64,000 bases of DNA from an uncultured Naasia sp. (GTDB lineage: Bacteria; Actinomycetota; Actinomycetes; Actinomycetales; Microbacteriaceae). The DNA is taken from assembly GCA_913778905.1 (NCBI GenBank), contig CAJYYA010000007.1:33093-97092 (forward strand), read 5' to 3'. Of this stretch, positions 1-8,424 are shown piece after piece. The translations under genes were made by a program, and so were the position numbers. Each line of letters opens with the position of its first letter. Within the stretch, counting starts at the first letter, position 1. The notes beneath the pieces are model-generated. The model saw nothing but the letters and a program-made list of their open reading frames with translations, did no database searches and was not told where the DNA came from.

Positions 1-238
1 CGATCGCGGCGAGCCCCGCCTCGACGACGTCCAGGAGGTCGGGACGAACCGACAGGACGCGGTCGATCTGCACACCGTGCACGTCCGCGTCGGACGCTTT
101 CGGCATGTCGGCCGAGGCGGGGATGAGCAGGTCGGCCACCCGGGCGAGCTTGGCCCTGTCCTCGGCGCTCAGCCGCGCGGCGGCGGAATGGGCGGCTCCG
201 GCGGGACCCACCCCGATGGTGATGTCGACGCCGCTCAC
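1..238 (-). CDS. Gluconate 2-dehydrogenase subunit 3-like small protein (partial, runs off the window)
   Basis: Partial gene read on the minus strand. It starts at a GTG (236-238) that overlaps the stop of the upstream GMC oxidoreductase, so the two are translationally coupled. The visible 79 residues have no signal peptide and carry the pattern LSAEDRAKLARVADLLIPAS followed by a short Pro/Asp stretch. That resembles the start of the small subunit-3 family found with membrane or cytosolic gluconate/sugar dehydrogenases ('...LADLLIPADD..PGA...'). In that family the small subunit accompanies a flavin GMC subunit, which is what the neighbour is. The C-terminus lies outside the window, so the family call rests on this N-terminal motif and the context. 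Confidence 0.6.
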   Translation of the reverse strand, partial: MSGVDITIGVGPAGAAHSAAARLSAEDRAKLARVADLLIPASADMPKASDADVHGVQIDRVLSVRPDLLDVVEAGLAAI

Positions 239-1863
239 GAGGCCACCTTCTGCGATCGAGCACTCTCGACGGCGTGCTCGGCGGCACGCAGGGAGAAGGC
301 CGCGATCGTGGGCGTCGGGTTCATACCGGACGAGGTGGGCCAGGTGCTGCCGTCGACGATCAGCAGGTTGGGTACGTCGTGCGCTCTGCCCCACTGATCG
401 ACGACCGAACTCGAGGGGTCATCGCCCATGGTCGCGGTCCCGAGCAGGTGCCATCCGGTCTCGCGGATCATCGGGGCGACGATGGTCTCCTTCGCCCCCG
501 CCTCGCGCAGGGATTCTTGGGCGCGCGCGACGTTGAAGGCGAGCAGGTCCTTCGTGTTCTGGGAGGTCTTGTAGATCATCTTCACGCCGGGGATCCCGTC
601 TCGGTCGAGCCGCGAATGATCCAGCTCGACGCGGTTGTGGTCCTCGGGGAGATCCTCCGCGACGATCCCCCATGCGACGGAGTGCCCCAGCCGATCCTTG
701 ACGGTCCGATGGAAGTCGTCTCCCCAGATCGGTCGCCCACCCCAGGGGAAGGGTGCCGTCATGGACTGCGGCCCGCCGGTGGGGGTGACGTTCCACTTCG
801 CGCCGCGCACGAAGCCGCGTTCCTTGACCGTCTCGTAGAACTCGAGCGAGTAGACGGGTTGACCCCACACGCTCTTCCACGGGTCCAGTTCGTCCTCGAA
901 CACGCCCACCACCGAGGCGAAGGGGTGCATCATGAGCCGCTTCCCGACCTGGCCCGAGCTGTTGGCGAGTCCGTTCGGGAACCGCTTGCTCGTCGAGAGT
1001 TGCAGCAGTCGCGGCGTTCCCAGACCGTTCGCGGCGACGACGATGAGGTCGCCTTCCTGGCGGTGGGTCCTCCCGTCACGGTCGATGTAGACGACGGCGG
1101 TGGCCAGCCCGCGGGAGTCCGTCTCGATCTCCTGCGCCGTCGCACCCGTCACGAGTCGCGCTCCCTGGGCGAGCAGATCGGGCCAGTGGGTGATGTCGGG
1201 CGAGGCCTTCGACTTGTTGATGCACCCCCACATGCAGGCGCCGCGCTGAACGCAGGCGCCCTGGTTGCGATAGTCCTGCGTCGCGATGGCGTTGCTTCCG
1301 GGCCACCAGTGCCAGCCGAGCCGGTTGTGCGCCTCAGCCATCATCCTTCCGGCCGGACCCACCGGCGCGGCGCGCATGGGATAGGAGGTGATGTCGGGGA
1401 AGGCGGGGTCGCCCGGGTACCCCGAAACCCCGAAGTCGGCTTCGATGCGGTCGTAGTAGGGGCTGAGGTCCTCGTAGCTGAGCGGCCAGTCGTCGGCCAC
1501 CCCGTCGAGCGATCGAACCCGGAAATCGGATGGCATGAGCCGCATCCAGATTCCGGCATACATGACCGTGCTGCCGCCGACGCCGTTCCAGATGAGCGGT
1601 TCGACGTCCGAGTGGGACGTGTCGATCGGATAGTCGGCCGGACCACGGCGAACGTTGGGAAGCGGATTCCACTGCTTGCCGGCACTCAACTCGAGGTACT
1701 CGTCGGCGACGTGCGAGGTGCGGTAGTCGGGCCAGTCGCCCTGCTCGATGCACACCACCGAGTAGCCGCCCTCGACGAAGCGGCGGGCGGCGACCGCCCC
1801 GGCGGGCCCCGCCCCGACGATCACGACGTCGGCCCGGTTCGATCCGGTCGCAGACTTCTGCAT
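235..1863 (-). CDS. GMC family FAD-dependent oxidoreductase (sugar/alcohol dehydrogenase or oxidase)
   Basis: About 542 residues, normal for the glucose-methanol-choline family. The N-terminal Rossmann motif VVIVGAGPAG (residues ~13-22) binds FAD. The C-terminal GMC_oxred_C region carries GWHLLGTATMG with the expected active-site His, and GMNPTPTIAAF with the second catalytic polar residue. There is no signal peptide. The ATG at 1861-1863 is preferred over an adjoining GTG at 1864-1866. Its stop overlaps the GTG of the subunit-3-like gene. It lies divergent from a GlcG-like/SDR operon and near a sugar ABC importer and a lactonase, so oxidation of a pyranose or its glycoside is likely. Alternatives include pyranose or C-glycoside 3-oxidases known from Microbacterium. 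Substrate unknown. Confidence 0.85.
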   Translation of the reverse strand: MQKSATGSNRADVVIVGAGPAGAVAARRFVEGGYSVVCIEQGDWPDYRTSHVADEYLELSAGKQWNPLPNVRRGPADYPIDTSHSDVEPLIWNGVGGSTVMYAGIWMRLMPSDFRVRSLDGVADDWPLSYEDLSPYYDRIEADFGVSGYPGDPAFPDITSYPMRAAPVGPAGRMMAEAHNRLGWHWWPGSNAIATQDYRNQGACVQRGACMWGCINKSKASPDITHWPDLLAQGARLVTGATAQEIETDSRGLATAVVYIDRDGRTHRQEGDLIVVAANGLGTPRLLQLSTSKRFPNGLANSSGQVGKRLMMHPFASVVGVFEDELDPWKSVWGQPVYSLEFYETVKERGFVRGAKWNVTPTGGPQSMTAPFPWGGRPIWGDDFHRTVKDRLGHSVAWGIVAEDLPEDHNRVELDHSRLDRDGIPGVKMIYKTSQNTKDLLAFNVARAQESLREAGAKETIVAPMIRETGWHLLGTATMGDDPSSSVVDQWGRAHDVPNLLIVDGSTWPTSSGMNPTPTIAAFSLRAAEHAVESARSQKVAS

Positions 1864-1962
1864 CACGTGAACACCCTCGTTCGTTCGATGGACATCGAGG
1901 CGGAACGCCCGTTCGATCGGACTCCGAGTGAGATCCGCCTACCCGGTGATCCTCGACTTCTG

Positions 1963-1975
1963 TACGATCGTATGA
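1963..1975. promoter_or_regulatory. Candidate operator (TACGATCGTATGA) in the GMC/GlcG divergent region
   Basis: TACGATCGTA is a perfect 10-bp palindrome at 1963-1972. The 10-mer GATCGTATGA at 1966-1975 recurs, inverted, at 9435-9444 in front of the lactonase gene. The site sits between the divergent GMC operon and the GlcG-like/SDR operon. It is probably bound by a pathway regulator, but no regulator gene for this locus is inside the window. Confidence 0.5.
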
Positions 1976-2052
1976 CGAAGATCAAGAGAAGGTCAACGTC
2001 GAACCGACCGCGTGTCGATCGGGCGACGACCACTCGAGAAAGGACGTCGACG

Positions 2053-2499
2053 ATGACGAACACCGCCCCACCGGCCCGCACCCAGAGGGTGCTCTCCTAC
2101 CAGGAAGCCCGACGTCTACTCGACGCGGCCCTCGCCAAAGCCGATGAGATCGGCGTGCCCGCGAGCATCGCCGTACTCGACGTGACGCGCGAGATCGTCG
2201 CCTTCGCTCGCCAGGACCGCGCCCCCGTGCTCACCGGCGAGGTCGCGACCGCCAAGGCCTTCACCGCCGCCTCACTGCGTCAGCCATCGGGCGGACTCTC
2301 CGAGCCCACACGGGACGGAGGGGCGTTCGCCGGCCTCGCTCATGCCTCGACCCGCGGCATCGTCACCTTCTCCGGAGGCTTTCCGCTCATGCACCAGGGC
2401 GACGTGATCGGCGCCGTCGGCGCAAGCGGCGGATCGCTCGACGAGGACGACACGATCGCCGGGGCGGCTATCGCCCTCTTCGAGAGCTGGGCCCGATGA
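2053..2499 (+). CDS. GlcG/HbpS-family heme-degrading/ligand-binding domain protein (DUF336)
   Basis: 148 residues, the usual size for the GlcG/HbpS (PF03928) family. The opening 'LSYQEARRLLDAALAKADEIG' type helix is followed by 'ASIAVLDVTREIVAFARQDRAP' (beta strand and turn) and the Gly-rich C-terminal 'GDVIGAVGASGGSLDEDDTIAG', the most conserved signature of the fold. The start is ATG 2053 with AAAGGA 8 nt upstream. The family is often found next to sugar-acid, glycolate or corrinoid oxidation genes, and its members bind heme, cobalamin or small ligands. The following SDR overlaps by ATGA, making a two-gene operon divergent from the GMC gene. The exact role is unknown; a cofactor or accessory function for the GMC/SDR oxidation is inferred. 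Confidence 0.75.
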   Translation: MTNTAPPARTQRVLSYQEARRLLDAALAKADEIGVPASIAVLDVTREIVAFARQDRAPVLTGEVATAKAFTAASLRQPSGGLSEPTRDGGAFAGLAHASTRGIVTFSGGFPLMHQGDVIGAVGASGGSLDEDDTIAGAAIALFESWAR

Positions 2500-3251
2500 A
2501 TCGCATGGAGGGCCGGCGCGTCGTCATCACGGGAGCGGCGGCGAATATCGGCGCAGCGACCGCCGAACTCCTCGCTCGCGAGGGCGCCCATGTGGTCATC
2601 GGAGACATCGACCCCAACGCCGAAGCGACGGCCGTCCGGATCCGACAGAACGGCGGACGAGCCGACTTCAGGGCTACCGACGTCTCGGACGGCGCATCCA
2701 TGAGTCAGCTCCTGCGATCCGCCGCGGAGTGGATGGGCGGCATCGACGTCATCATCAACAACGCGGGCGTCCAGCGCTCGTCCCCGATCACGGAGATGAG
2801 CGAGTCCGACTGGGATCTCCACATGTCGATCAACGCCCGCTCATGCTTCCTCGCGGCGAAGCACGGGGTGCCCTATCTCGTCCAGGGCTCGTCACCGGCG
2901 ATCGTGAACATGGCCTCGGTGGGGGGCTTCAAAGCCCCGGCAGGGCTGGCGGGATATTCCGCCTCGAAGGGCGCGATCATCGCCTTCACCCGCACGCTCG
3001 CCGCCGAGCTCGGACCCCGTGGGATCCGCGTCAATTGCGTCGCCCCGGGCTGGGTAGACACGCCCTTCAACGATCCGATCGTGTCGCATATGGGAGGCCG
3101 GGAGGCGCAGGACGCCGCGGTGCGCGCCGGTGTGCCACTGGGACGCCAGGGGCGGTCGGAGGAGATCGCCGAGGCCTTCCTGTACTTGGCGAGCCCAGCG
3201 TCTTCCTTCGTGACCGGCCACGCACTGGTCGTCGACGGCGGCGCCTCATGA
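2496..3251 (+). CDS. SDR family NAD(P)-dependent oxidoreductase
   Basis: 251 residues, a classical SDR. The cofactor motif TGAAANIG is near residue 12, NNAG near residue 88, the catalytic Ser lies in NMASVGG, and the YSASK motif holds the catalytic Tyr and Lys (~residue 156-160). A PGWVDTPF loop and a C-terminal VVDGG end are typical. The acidic residue after the second strand (GDID) suggests NAD rather than NADP. It overlaps the preceding GlcG-like gene by four bases, so the two are co-translated. With the sugar transporter just downstream, a role in oxidising or reducing a carbohydrate or keto-sugar is likely; the substrate cannot be read from sequence. Confidence 0.85.
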   Translation: MNRMEGRRVVITGAAANIGAATAELLAREGAHVVIGDIDPNAEATAVRIRQNGGRADFRATDVSDGASMSQLLRSAAEWMGGIDVIINNAGVQRSSPITEMSESDWDLHMSINARSCFLAAKHGVPYLVQGSSPAIVNMASVGGFKAPAGLAGYSASKGAIIAFTRTLAAELGPRGIRVNCVAPGWVDTPFNDPIVSHMGGREAQDAAVRAGVPLGRQGRSEEIAEAFLYLASPASSFVTGHALVVDGGAS

Positions 3252-3268
3252 CGCGCCGCGTTTCGGTC

Positions 3269-3296
3269 TTGCGCGATCCGGAACCGCGCGTATAGC
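3269..3296 (+). promoter_or_regulatory. Candidate sigma-70 promoter for the sugar ABC operon
   Basis: TTGCGC (3269-3274), a 16-bp spacer, then TATAGC (3291-3296). The predicted start of transcription falls at about 3303, inside the palindromic operator immediately downstream. This geometry would allow simple repression. Confidence 0.4.
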
Positions 3297-3302
3297 GTTG
3301 GG

Positions 3303-3321
3303 TTGTCAGGTTGTCTGACAA
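3303..3321. promoter_or_regulatory. Palindromic operator, GntR/FadR-like
   Basis: TTGTCAG (3303-3309) and CTGACAA (3315-3321) form a perfect 7-bp inverted repeat with a 5-nt spacer. Nested in it, TTGTCTGACAA (3311-3321) fits the FadR-subfamily GntR consensus TnGTnnnACnA. It lies directly at the putative transcription start of the sugar transporter operon. Confidence 0.6.
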
Positions 3322-3617
3322 TCTTACAAAGAGGTAAGCATGTTCCCCAGCAGAGTCTCGCGACGTGCGGAGCTGCTGGAGCACGCCCTCGCGCGGCACG
3401 GTCGGTCGAGTCGAAGCAGACTGCCGCCCACCCGCCGCGTCCCCTCGGGAGGATCCCTACCGCCCGTCGAGAGACCCTCGACGGCGGGTGAGCCCCGCAG
3501 TCGGATCGTCGCCGACCGCACCCACCGCATTCCCTGAGACGCCCTGCGCGTCCCGGCGCTGCTCGCGTCACGGCTCGAGGAGCCGATCACAGTTCCACTC
3601 AATGAGGAGATAGAGAA
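3322..3617 (+). other. Leader region of the sugar ABC operon
   Basis: About 300 bases between the operator and the binding-protein gene. It holds an AAAGAGG Shine-Dalgarno-like sequence (3328-3334) before an ATG at 3340 that opens a 65-codon frame of low-complexity Arg/Pro/Ser content, which I do not regard as a supported gene. It also holds an imperfect hairpin at 3458-3492 (arms around CGTCGAG/CTCGACG). The true ribosome site of the binding-protein gene is GAGGAGA at 3604-3610. A long structured 5' UTR is the simplest reading. Confidence 0.4.
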
Positions 3618-4757
3618 ATGTTGACCACACTTCGCTCGGGAGGCCGCCGTGCCCTGACGGTCGGCGCCGTCTTCGCGGCATCCGCCATGCTGCTCGCCGG
3701 ATGCGCCGGCGGCGCTCCGGACGCCGGATCCTCCGGCTCGGCAGGCGGCGACGGCGCCGAGAAGCCCATCAAGGTCGCGCTGAGCAACTACTTCAACGGC
3801 AACATCTGGCGCAAACAGATGGAGGCGAGCTTCGAAGCCACGGCCAAAGCGAATCCGCAGTACGTCAGCGAGTTCAAGACGGTGAACTCCGACGGGTCGG
3901 CGCCTCAGCAGGCGCAGCAGATCCAGTCGCTCGTCCTCGAGGGCTACGACACGATCCTGATCGACGCGGCCTCCCCCACGGCGCTGAACGGAGCGATCCA
4001 GGAAGCCTGCGACGCCGGCGTCACCGTCGTCGTGTTCGACTCCCTCGCCACGGCCGATTGCGCCTACAAGGTCGCCTTCGACTACGAGGCCTACGGCGAG
4101 ACCGAGGCGCAGTTCATGGCGGACAAGCTCGGCGGCAAGGGCAACCTCCTGATGGTCCGCGGAATCGCCGGCATCACGGTCGATGACGACATCTACCGCG
4201 GTGTCACGAACGTGCTCCAGAAGTATCCGGACATGAAGCTCGTCGGTGAGGTCTACGGCCAGTTCACCGAGTCGACCGCGCAGCAGGAGGTCGCCAAGAT
4301 CCTGCCCTCCCTGCCCAAGATCGACGGCGTCCTCACCGAGGGCAACGACGGCGGCGGCACCCTCGACGCCTTCCTCCAGGCCGGCGTCTCACCCGTTCCG
4401 CTGATCATCCAGGGCAACTCGGGCCAGGGGCTGCAGGGCTGGGCCAAGGTCTCCCAGGAGAACCCCTCGTACGAGACCATGTCGATCTCGTCGCAGCCGA
4501 GCATCTCCTCCACCGCTCTGTGGCTGGCGTGGATGCTGAAGAACGACAAGAACGACGCGAAGAACCTCCCCGAGAAGACGATGTACGCGCCGCTGCTGAT
4601 CATCCCCCAGGAGAATCGCGACGCGTGGGCCAACGCTCTCGACTACACGCAGATCGCCGAGAACCCCACGACTCTCGAGCAGGCGACCTCCTACGTCGAG
4701 TCGGCCAACGCGGGCACCCCGCTGCTCAAGGAGGAGCCGCTGCCCCCGACCAGCTGA
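3618..4757 (+). CDS. Sugar ABC transporter substrate-binding lipoprotein
   Basis: 379 residues. An Arg-containing n-region, hydrophobic core and lipobox LLAGC (Cys ~29) show a lipoprotein exported and anchored to the outer face of the membrane, followed by a Gly/Ser linker. The body ('IKVALSNYFNGNIWRKQMEASFEATAKANP') is the two-lobed periplasmic-binding-protein type of the ribose/xylose/galactose class (Peripla_BP_4). It is the first gene of a four-gene importer with the ATPase and two permeases. The start is ATG 3618 behind GAGGAGA. The sugar is not identifiable; the flanking GMC oxidoreductase, SDR and lactonase suggest an aldose or glycoside destined for oxidation. Confidence 0.88.
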   Translation: MLTTLRSGGRRALTVGAVFAASAMLLAGCAGGAPDAGSSGSAGGDGAEKPIKVALSNYFNGNIWRKQMEASFEATAKANPQYVSEFKTVNSDGSAPQQAQQIQSLVLEGYDTILIDAASPTALNGAIQEACDAGVTVVVFDSLATADCAYKVAFDYEAYGETEAQFMADKLGGKGNLLMVRGIAGITVDDDIYRGVTNVLQKYPDMKLVGEVYGQFTESTAQQEVAKILPSLPKIDGVLTEGNDGGGTLDAFLQAGVSPVPLIIQGNSGQGLQGWAKVSQENPSYETMSISSQPSISSTALWLAWMLKNDKNDAKNLPEKTMYAPLLIIPQENRDAWANALDYTQIAENPTTLEQATSYVESANAGTPLLKEEPLPPTS

Positions 4758-4805
4758 CCGAGTCAGGTCCCCTCCGAAGTACACGCAGCATCGAAGGAAG
4801 CGCAC

Positions 4806-6368
4806 ATGTCAGACAGGTCACGCGGCGACACACTCGTCGTCGAAGGCGTCTCGAAGCGGTTCGGATCCACCCTCGCGGTGGACGACGCGTCGATCCGAGT
4901 CACCCGAGGCGAGTTGATCGGCATCGCCGGCCACAACGGCGCCGGCAAGAGCACGATCCTGAAGATCATCAACGGTCAGCTGGCCGGCGATGCAGGGTCC
5001 GTGACCGTCAACGACGTGAAGCGGGCCGCCGACCAGACGGTCGCGCACCCCGAGAAGATCGGGGTGCGCACCGTCTACCAGGAGCTCTCACTCTGTGCGA
5101 GCTTGCGTGTCGACGAGACCGCGGCGATCTTCGACCATTCGGCACGCGGCCTGGGATGGCGCCGCACCGCGTGGAAGAACCTCGCCGCGGTTCTCGACGA
5201 CATGTTCCCCGAGCACGGGATCCGGCGCGAGGCGAAGATCAACGATCTCTCCATCGCCCGCCGCCAGATGATCGAGTGCGCCAGCGCGTTCATCGACAGC
5301 ACCGTGCCGCCCGTCCTGGTCATCCTGGACGAGCCGACCTCATCACTCGATGCGGCTGCGACCGTCGGGTTCTACGCCTATCTCCAGCGCCGTGCGGCAG
5401 AAGGGGTCTCGGTCATCATCACGACCCACCGGCTGCACGAGATGATCGACAATCTGTCGCGCATCTACGTGATGCGCGATGGACGTGTGCTGGGCGAGCA
5501 CGCCGCCGCCACCGCGACCAAGGACTCGCTCGTGGATGCGATGGGTCTCGCTTCGCACGAGGAGGCTCGCACCCCCACCGCGTCCGCTCTCGGTCGGGAG
5601 ACCGGCGGAGTGGCACGATCGACCTCCTCGAACGAGGTCATCGTGCGTCTAGAGCAGTCCGGTGAGGACGGCTCACCCGAGGCTCTCGAGGTGCGCCGGG
5701 GCGAGATCGTGGGCTTCGCCGGACTCGAGGGACACGGTCAGTTGACCGCTCTCGAGGCCGTCTACCGAGCGGCTGGACGCCGCGGCCGGGCAGGACGGAA
5801 CCGTCGCACGCCGCATCATTCGGTGGCCGTCACGGGCGACGCCGCATATGTGAGCGGCGACCGCGGGGTCCGCGGCATCTTCCCGCTGTGGGACGTGGCC
5901 AAGAACATCAGCTTCTCCAGCTTGGCTTCCGTCTCCTCCGCCGGCCTCATCCGCTCGGACTCGGAGTCCGCCCTGGTCGGCGACTGGTACCGCCGACTCG
6001 GAATCAAAGGCACCTCCGCCGACCCGATCACCAGCCTCAGCGGCGGCACCCAGCAGAAGGCTCTGATGGCCCGAGCCATGGCCGTCGGGTCCGATCTCCT
6101 CCTCTTGGAGGATCCGACCCGCGGCGTCGATCAGGCGACGAAGAGCGATGTCTACGAGCTCCTCAGAAGCCAGGCTGACACCGGACAGACGATCGTCTGG
6201 TACTCGACGGAGAACGAGGAGTTGCGGAACTGCGACCGCGTCTTCGTCTTCAGAAGCGGCCGTGTGGTCGCCACCATCTCTGGAAGCGACGCGACCGAAG
6301 ACGTGATCATCGCGCTCTCGTTCGGCGATTCGACCGACTCGACTCATGAAGAGGAGCTGGCCCGATGA
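4806..6368 (+). CDS. Sugar ABC transporter ATP-binding protein (tandem ATPase, RbsA/XylG type)
   Basis: 520 residues with two ATPase domains in one chain. Domain 1 has Walker A GHNGAGKS and Walker B VLVILDEPTSSLD, with the signature reduced to 'NDLSIARRQM'. Domain 2 has a non-canonical Walker A (GLEGHGQL), a perfect LSGGTQQK signature and Walker B LLLLEDPTRGVD. This split, with one degenerate P-loop, is normal for the RbsA/MglA/XylG class and not a sign of decay. ATG 4806 is preceded by AAGGAAG. The stop overlaps the next permease (ATGA), so it is translationally coupled. It energises import by the two downstream permeases. Confidence 0.9.
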   Translation: MSDRSRGDTLVVEGVSKRFGSTLAVDDASIRVTRGELIGIAGHNGAGKSTILKIINGQLAGDAGSVTVNDVKRAADQTVAHPEKIGVRTVYQELSLCASLRVDETAAIFDHSARGLGWRRTAWKNLAAVLDDMFPEHGIRREAKINDLSIARRQMIECASAFIDSTVPPVLVILDEPTSSLDAAATVGFYAYLQRRAAEGVSVIITTHRLHEMIDNLSRIYVMRDGRVLGEHAAATATKDSLVDAMGLASHEEARTPTASALGRETGGVARSTSSNEVIVRLEQSGEDGSPEALEVRRGEIVGFAGLEGHGQLTALEAVYRAAGRRGRAGRNRRTPHHSVAVTGDAAYVSGDRGVRGIFPLWDVAKNISFSSLASVSSAGLIRSDSESALVGDWYRRLGIKGTSADPITSLSGGTQQKALMARAMAVGSDLLLLEDPTRGVDQATKSDVYELLRSQADTGQTIVWYSTENEELRNCDRVFVFRSGRVVATISGSDATEDVIIALSFGDSTDSTHEEELAR

Positions 6369-7360
6369 CCACATCCACCGTCACCCGCTCGCCGCGCCCC
6401 CTGGGTTCGTCCATGCGCGATCGCCTCGGCTCCGCTTTCGGTTCCTGGTTCCTGCCCTCCGTGGCAGCTGTCGCCATCTTCGCGATCATGGTCGCGTTGC
6501 GGCCGCTCGTAGCGTCCACGACCGGGCTCAACCTGGTGCTCGCGCCGCTCATCCCCCTCGTCTTCGCCGTGCTCGCCCAGATGTTCGTCGTCGCGGCCGG
6601 TGACATCGATCTGGGAATCGGCTCGTTCATCGGTCTCGCGAACGTCGTCATGGCGGTCGTGCTCCCCACCGACCTCGTCGGCGGTCTCCTGCTTCTCCTG
6701 GTGATGCTCGCCGGCTATGCGGGGATGGCCGTGCTGATCTCGGTTCGCGGCCTGCCGTCGATCGTGGTCACCCTCGGCATGTCCTTCGTCTGGTTGGGCA
6801 TCGCGATCCTGATCCTCCCCACCCCCGGCGGGGCGGTCGCGCCGGAACTCGTGTCGTTCGTACGCTTCACGACACCGGTCGTGCCCGGCGTCGTCATCGT
6901 CCTGACCATCACCACGGTGCTGGTCGCCCTGTTCCTCAATCGGACCAAGTACGGCACCGTCCTCCGAGGTTCGGGCTCGAACGCCGAGGGTGTCCGCCGG
7001 GCCGGATGGTCGGTCCTCCGCGCCAAGGTGAGCCTCTACGTCCTCGCCGGCTTCTTCGGCCTTCTGTCCGGCCTCTATCTCAGCGGCCAGACGGGCGGCG
7101 GCGATCCCTACATCGCGTCCAGCTACGTGCTCCTCAGCATCGCCGGCGTCATCGTCGGAGGTGGTTCCTTCCGCGGCGGCGAGGTCTCGGCGGTCGGGGC
7201 CGTCGCCGGCGGCCTCGTCGTCGGGCTCCTCGGTGCCCTGCTTCAGTTCATCGGCGTGCAGTCGAGTTTCCAGGCGGCGGCCCAAGGCCTCGTCCTGGTC
7301 CTCGTCCTCGTCCTGCGCGCCTCGGTTGCTTGGATTCAGAAGGTTCGGAGGACCCGATGA
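6365..7360 (+). CDS. Sugar ABC transporter permease (BPD_transp_2 family), first of two
   Basis: 331 residues, multi-spanning integral membrane protein of the RbsC/XylH type. Conserved features are 'AAGDIDLGIGSFIGLANVV' (the family's '...GGIDLSVG' signature with Asp), 'TKYGTVLRGSGSNAEGVRRAG' (the cytoplasmic EAA-like coupling loop) and 'GVIVGGGSFRGG' near the C-terminus. It overlaps the ATPase gene upstream and the second permease downstream by ATGA, so three cistrons are translated in tandem. With the next gene it should form a heterodimeric channel. Confidence 0.88.
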   Translation: MTTSTVTRSPRPLGSSMRDRLGSAFGSWFLPSVAAVAIFAIMVALRPLVASTTGLNLVLAPLIPLVFAVLAQMFVVAAGDIDLGIGSFIGLANVVMAVVLPTDLVGGLLLLLVMLAGYAGMAVLISVRGLPSIVVTLGMSFVWLGIAILILPTPGGAVAPELVSFVRFTTPVVPGVVIVLTITTVLVALFLNRTKYGTVLRGSGSNAEGVRRAGWSVLRAKVSLYVLAGFFGLLSGLYLSGQTGGGDPYIASSYVLLSIAGVIVGGGSFRGGEVSAVGAVAGGLVVGLLGALLQFIGVQSSFQAAAQGLVLVLVLVLRASVAWIQKVRRTR

Positions 7361-8352
7361 CCGCTCTCGACACCCGCCCGGAGACGCCGGTGCGGATCCG
7401 CAAGCCCGCACTGACCGTGAGGTCGATCGTCCGTCACCCGGCCACCCCGGCCTTCATCGGCATGCTCGTGGTCTGGCTCTCGATCGGGGCCATCGCCGGT
7501 CGGGGTCTGATCGACACCATCAGCGCCGGCATCATCATCGCCACCTTCCTCGTGATCGTCGGGATCGGCCAGCTGTTCGTCATCACGGTCGGGAACGGAG
7601 GCATCGACCTCTCCGTCTCCTACGTGATGACCCTCAGCGCCTTCCTGGCCTGCCAGATCATGGCCGGCCAGGACTCGAACATCGTGCTGGGCCTCGTCGT
7701 CGGGGTGGTGGCGGGCGTCGTCGCGGGCGGGGTGAGTGCCTTCCTCATCGAGTTCATCGGCATGCCTCCCCTCGTGGGGACCCTCGCCGTGGGATTCGGT
7801 TTGCAGACCATCACGCTCATCTACTCCGGCAGCGTGGTCGGCGTGGCCAGCCCCGCACTCTCCGACTTCACGACGATGCAGATCGGCCCGATCCCCGTGT
7901 TCGGCGTGGTCGGCGTGGTCGTCGCGGTTCTCTTCGCCGTCATCCTCAAGCGGACCCCCTATGGCCGCCGGATCGAGGCCGTCGGCCAGAAGCCGGTCGC
8001 CGCCGGCTTCGGCGGCACCCGCCCCTCGCTGATTCGCGCCTCCGCCTACGTGCTCTCCGGAGGGATGGCGGGACTCGCCGGCGTCTTCCTCGCCGCTTAC
8101 AGCGGCGGCGCCTCGCTCGGCCTGGGAACGAGCTATCAGCTCGCCTCGATCGCGGTCGTCGTTCTCGGCGGTTCGTTGATCGCGGGTGGTCGTGGAATCG
8201 TCTCGGGCCTCTGGGCGGGTGCTGTTCTGCTGACCCTCCTCACCACGCTGGCCAACATCACCCGTCTCAGCAGCGGCTGGCAATTCATCATCCAGGGTGC
8301 GCTGATCGTGCTCGTCCTCGCTCTGAGTCGCAATCCGATCGCCCGTCGCTGA
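7357..8352 (+). CDS. Sugar ABC transporter permease (BPD_transp_2 family), second of two
   Basis: 331 residues counted from ATG 7357, which overlaps the stop of the first permease. An upstream in-frame extension exists but is only a shadow of the first permease. The signature 'VGNGGIDLSVSYVMTLSA' is canonical, as is the coupling loop 'KRTPYGRRIEAVGQKPVAAGFGG'. The C-terminal 'VLGGSLIAGGRG' is typical. About eight to ten hydrophobic segments. It ends just before a strong hairpin terminator, making it the last gene of the importer operon. Confidence 0.88.
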   Translation: MTALDTRPETPVRIRKPALTVRSIVRHPATPAFIGMLVVWLSIGAIAGRGLIDTISAGIIIATFLVIVGIGQLFVITVGNGGIDLSVSYVMTLSAFLACQIMAGQDSNIVLGLVVGVVAGVVAGGVSAFLIEFIGMPPLVGTLAVGFGLQTITLIYSGSVVGVASPALSDFTTMQIGPIPVFGVVGVVVAVLFAVILKRTPYGRRIEAVGQKPVAAGFGGTRPSLIRASAYVLSGGMAGLAGVFLAAYSGGASLGLGTSYQLASIAVVVLGGSLIAGGRGIVSGLWAGAVLLTLLTTLANITRLSSGWQFIIQGALIVLVLALSRNPIARR

Positions 8353-8375
8353 AGCCATTCGGCACGCTCCATACG

Positions 8376-8412
8376 ACGAAGGCCCCGCAGATCATCGCTG
8401 CGGGGCCTTCGT
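8376..8412 (+). terminator. Hairpin terminator of the sugar ABC operon (probably bidirectional)
   Basis: A perfect 15-bp stem (ACGAAGGCCCCGCAG, 8376-8390, with 8398-8412) around a 7-nt loop. It lies between the converging importer operon and lactonase gene, and no T-run is needed if it works in both directions as such actinobacterial hairpins often do. Confidence 0.85.
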
Positions 8413-8424
8413 TCGTAGTCGAGA

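Noticed and set aside
274..2499. A 741-codon frame on the plus strand across the GMC gene and GlcG-like gene
   Set aside because: Antisense of the GMC gene; GC-rich DNA leaves long open antisense frames. Only the last 148 codons (from 2053) show real family sequence.
3340..3537. A 65-codon leader gene before the sugar ABC operon
   Set aside because: Low-complexity Arg/Pro/Ser composition with a plausible ribosome site only; I kept it as a remark and not a gene.
5700..5800. Degenerate second Walker A (GLEGHGQL) in the sugar ABC ATPase as a sign of decay
   Set aside because: RbsA/MglA/XylG-type proteins normally have one altered P-loop; the LSGGTQQK and Walker B of that half are intact.
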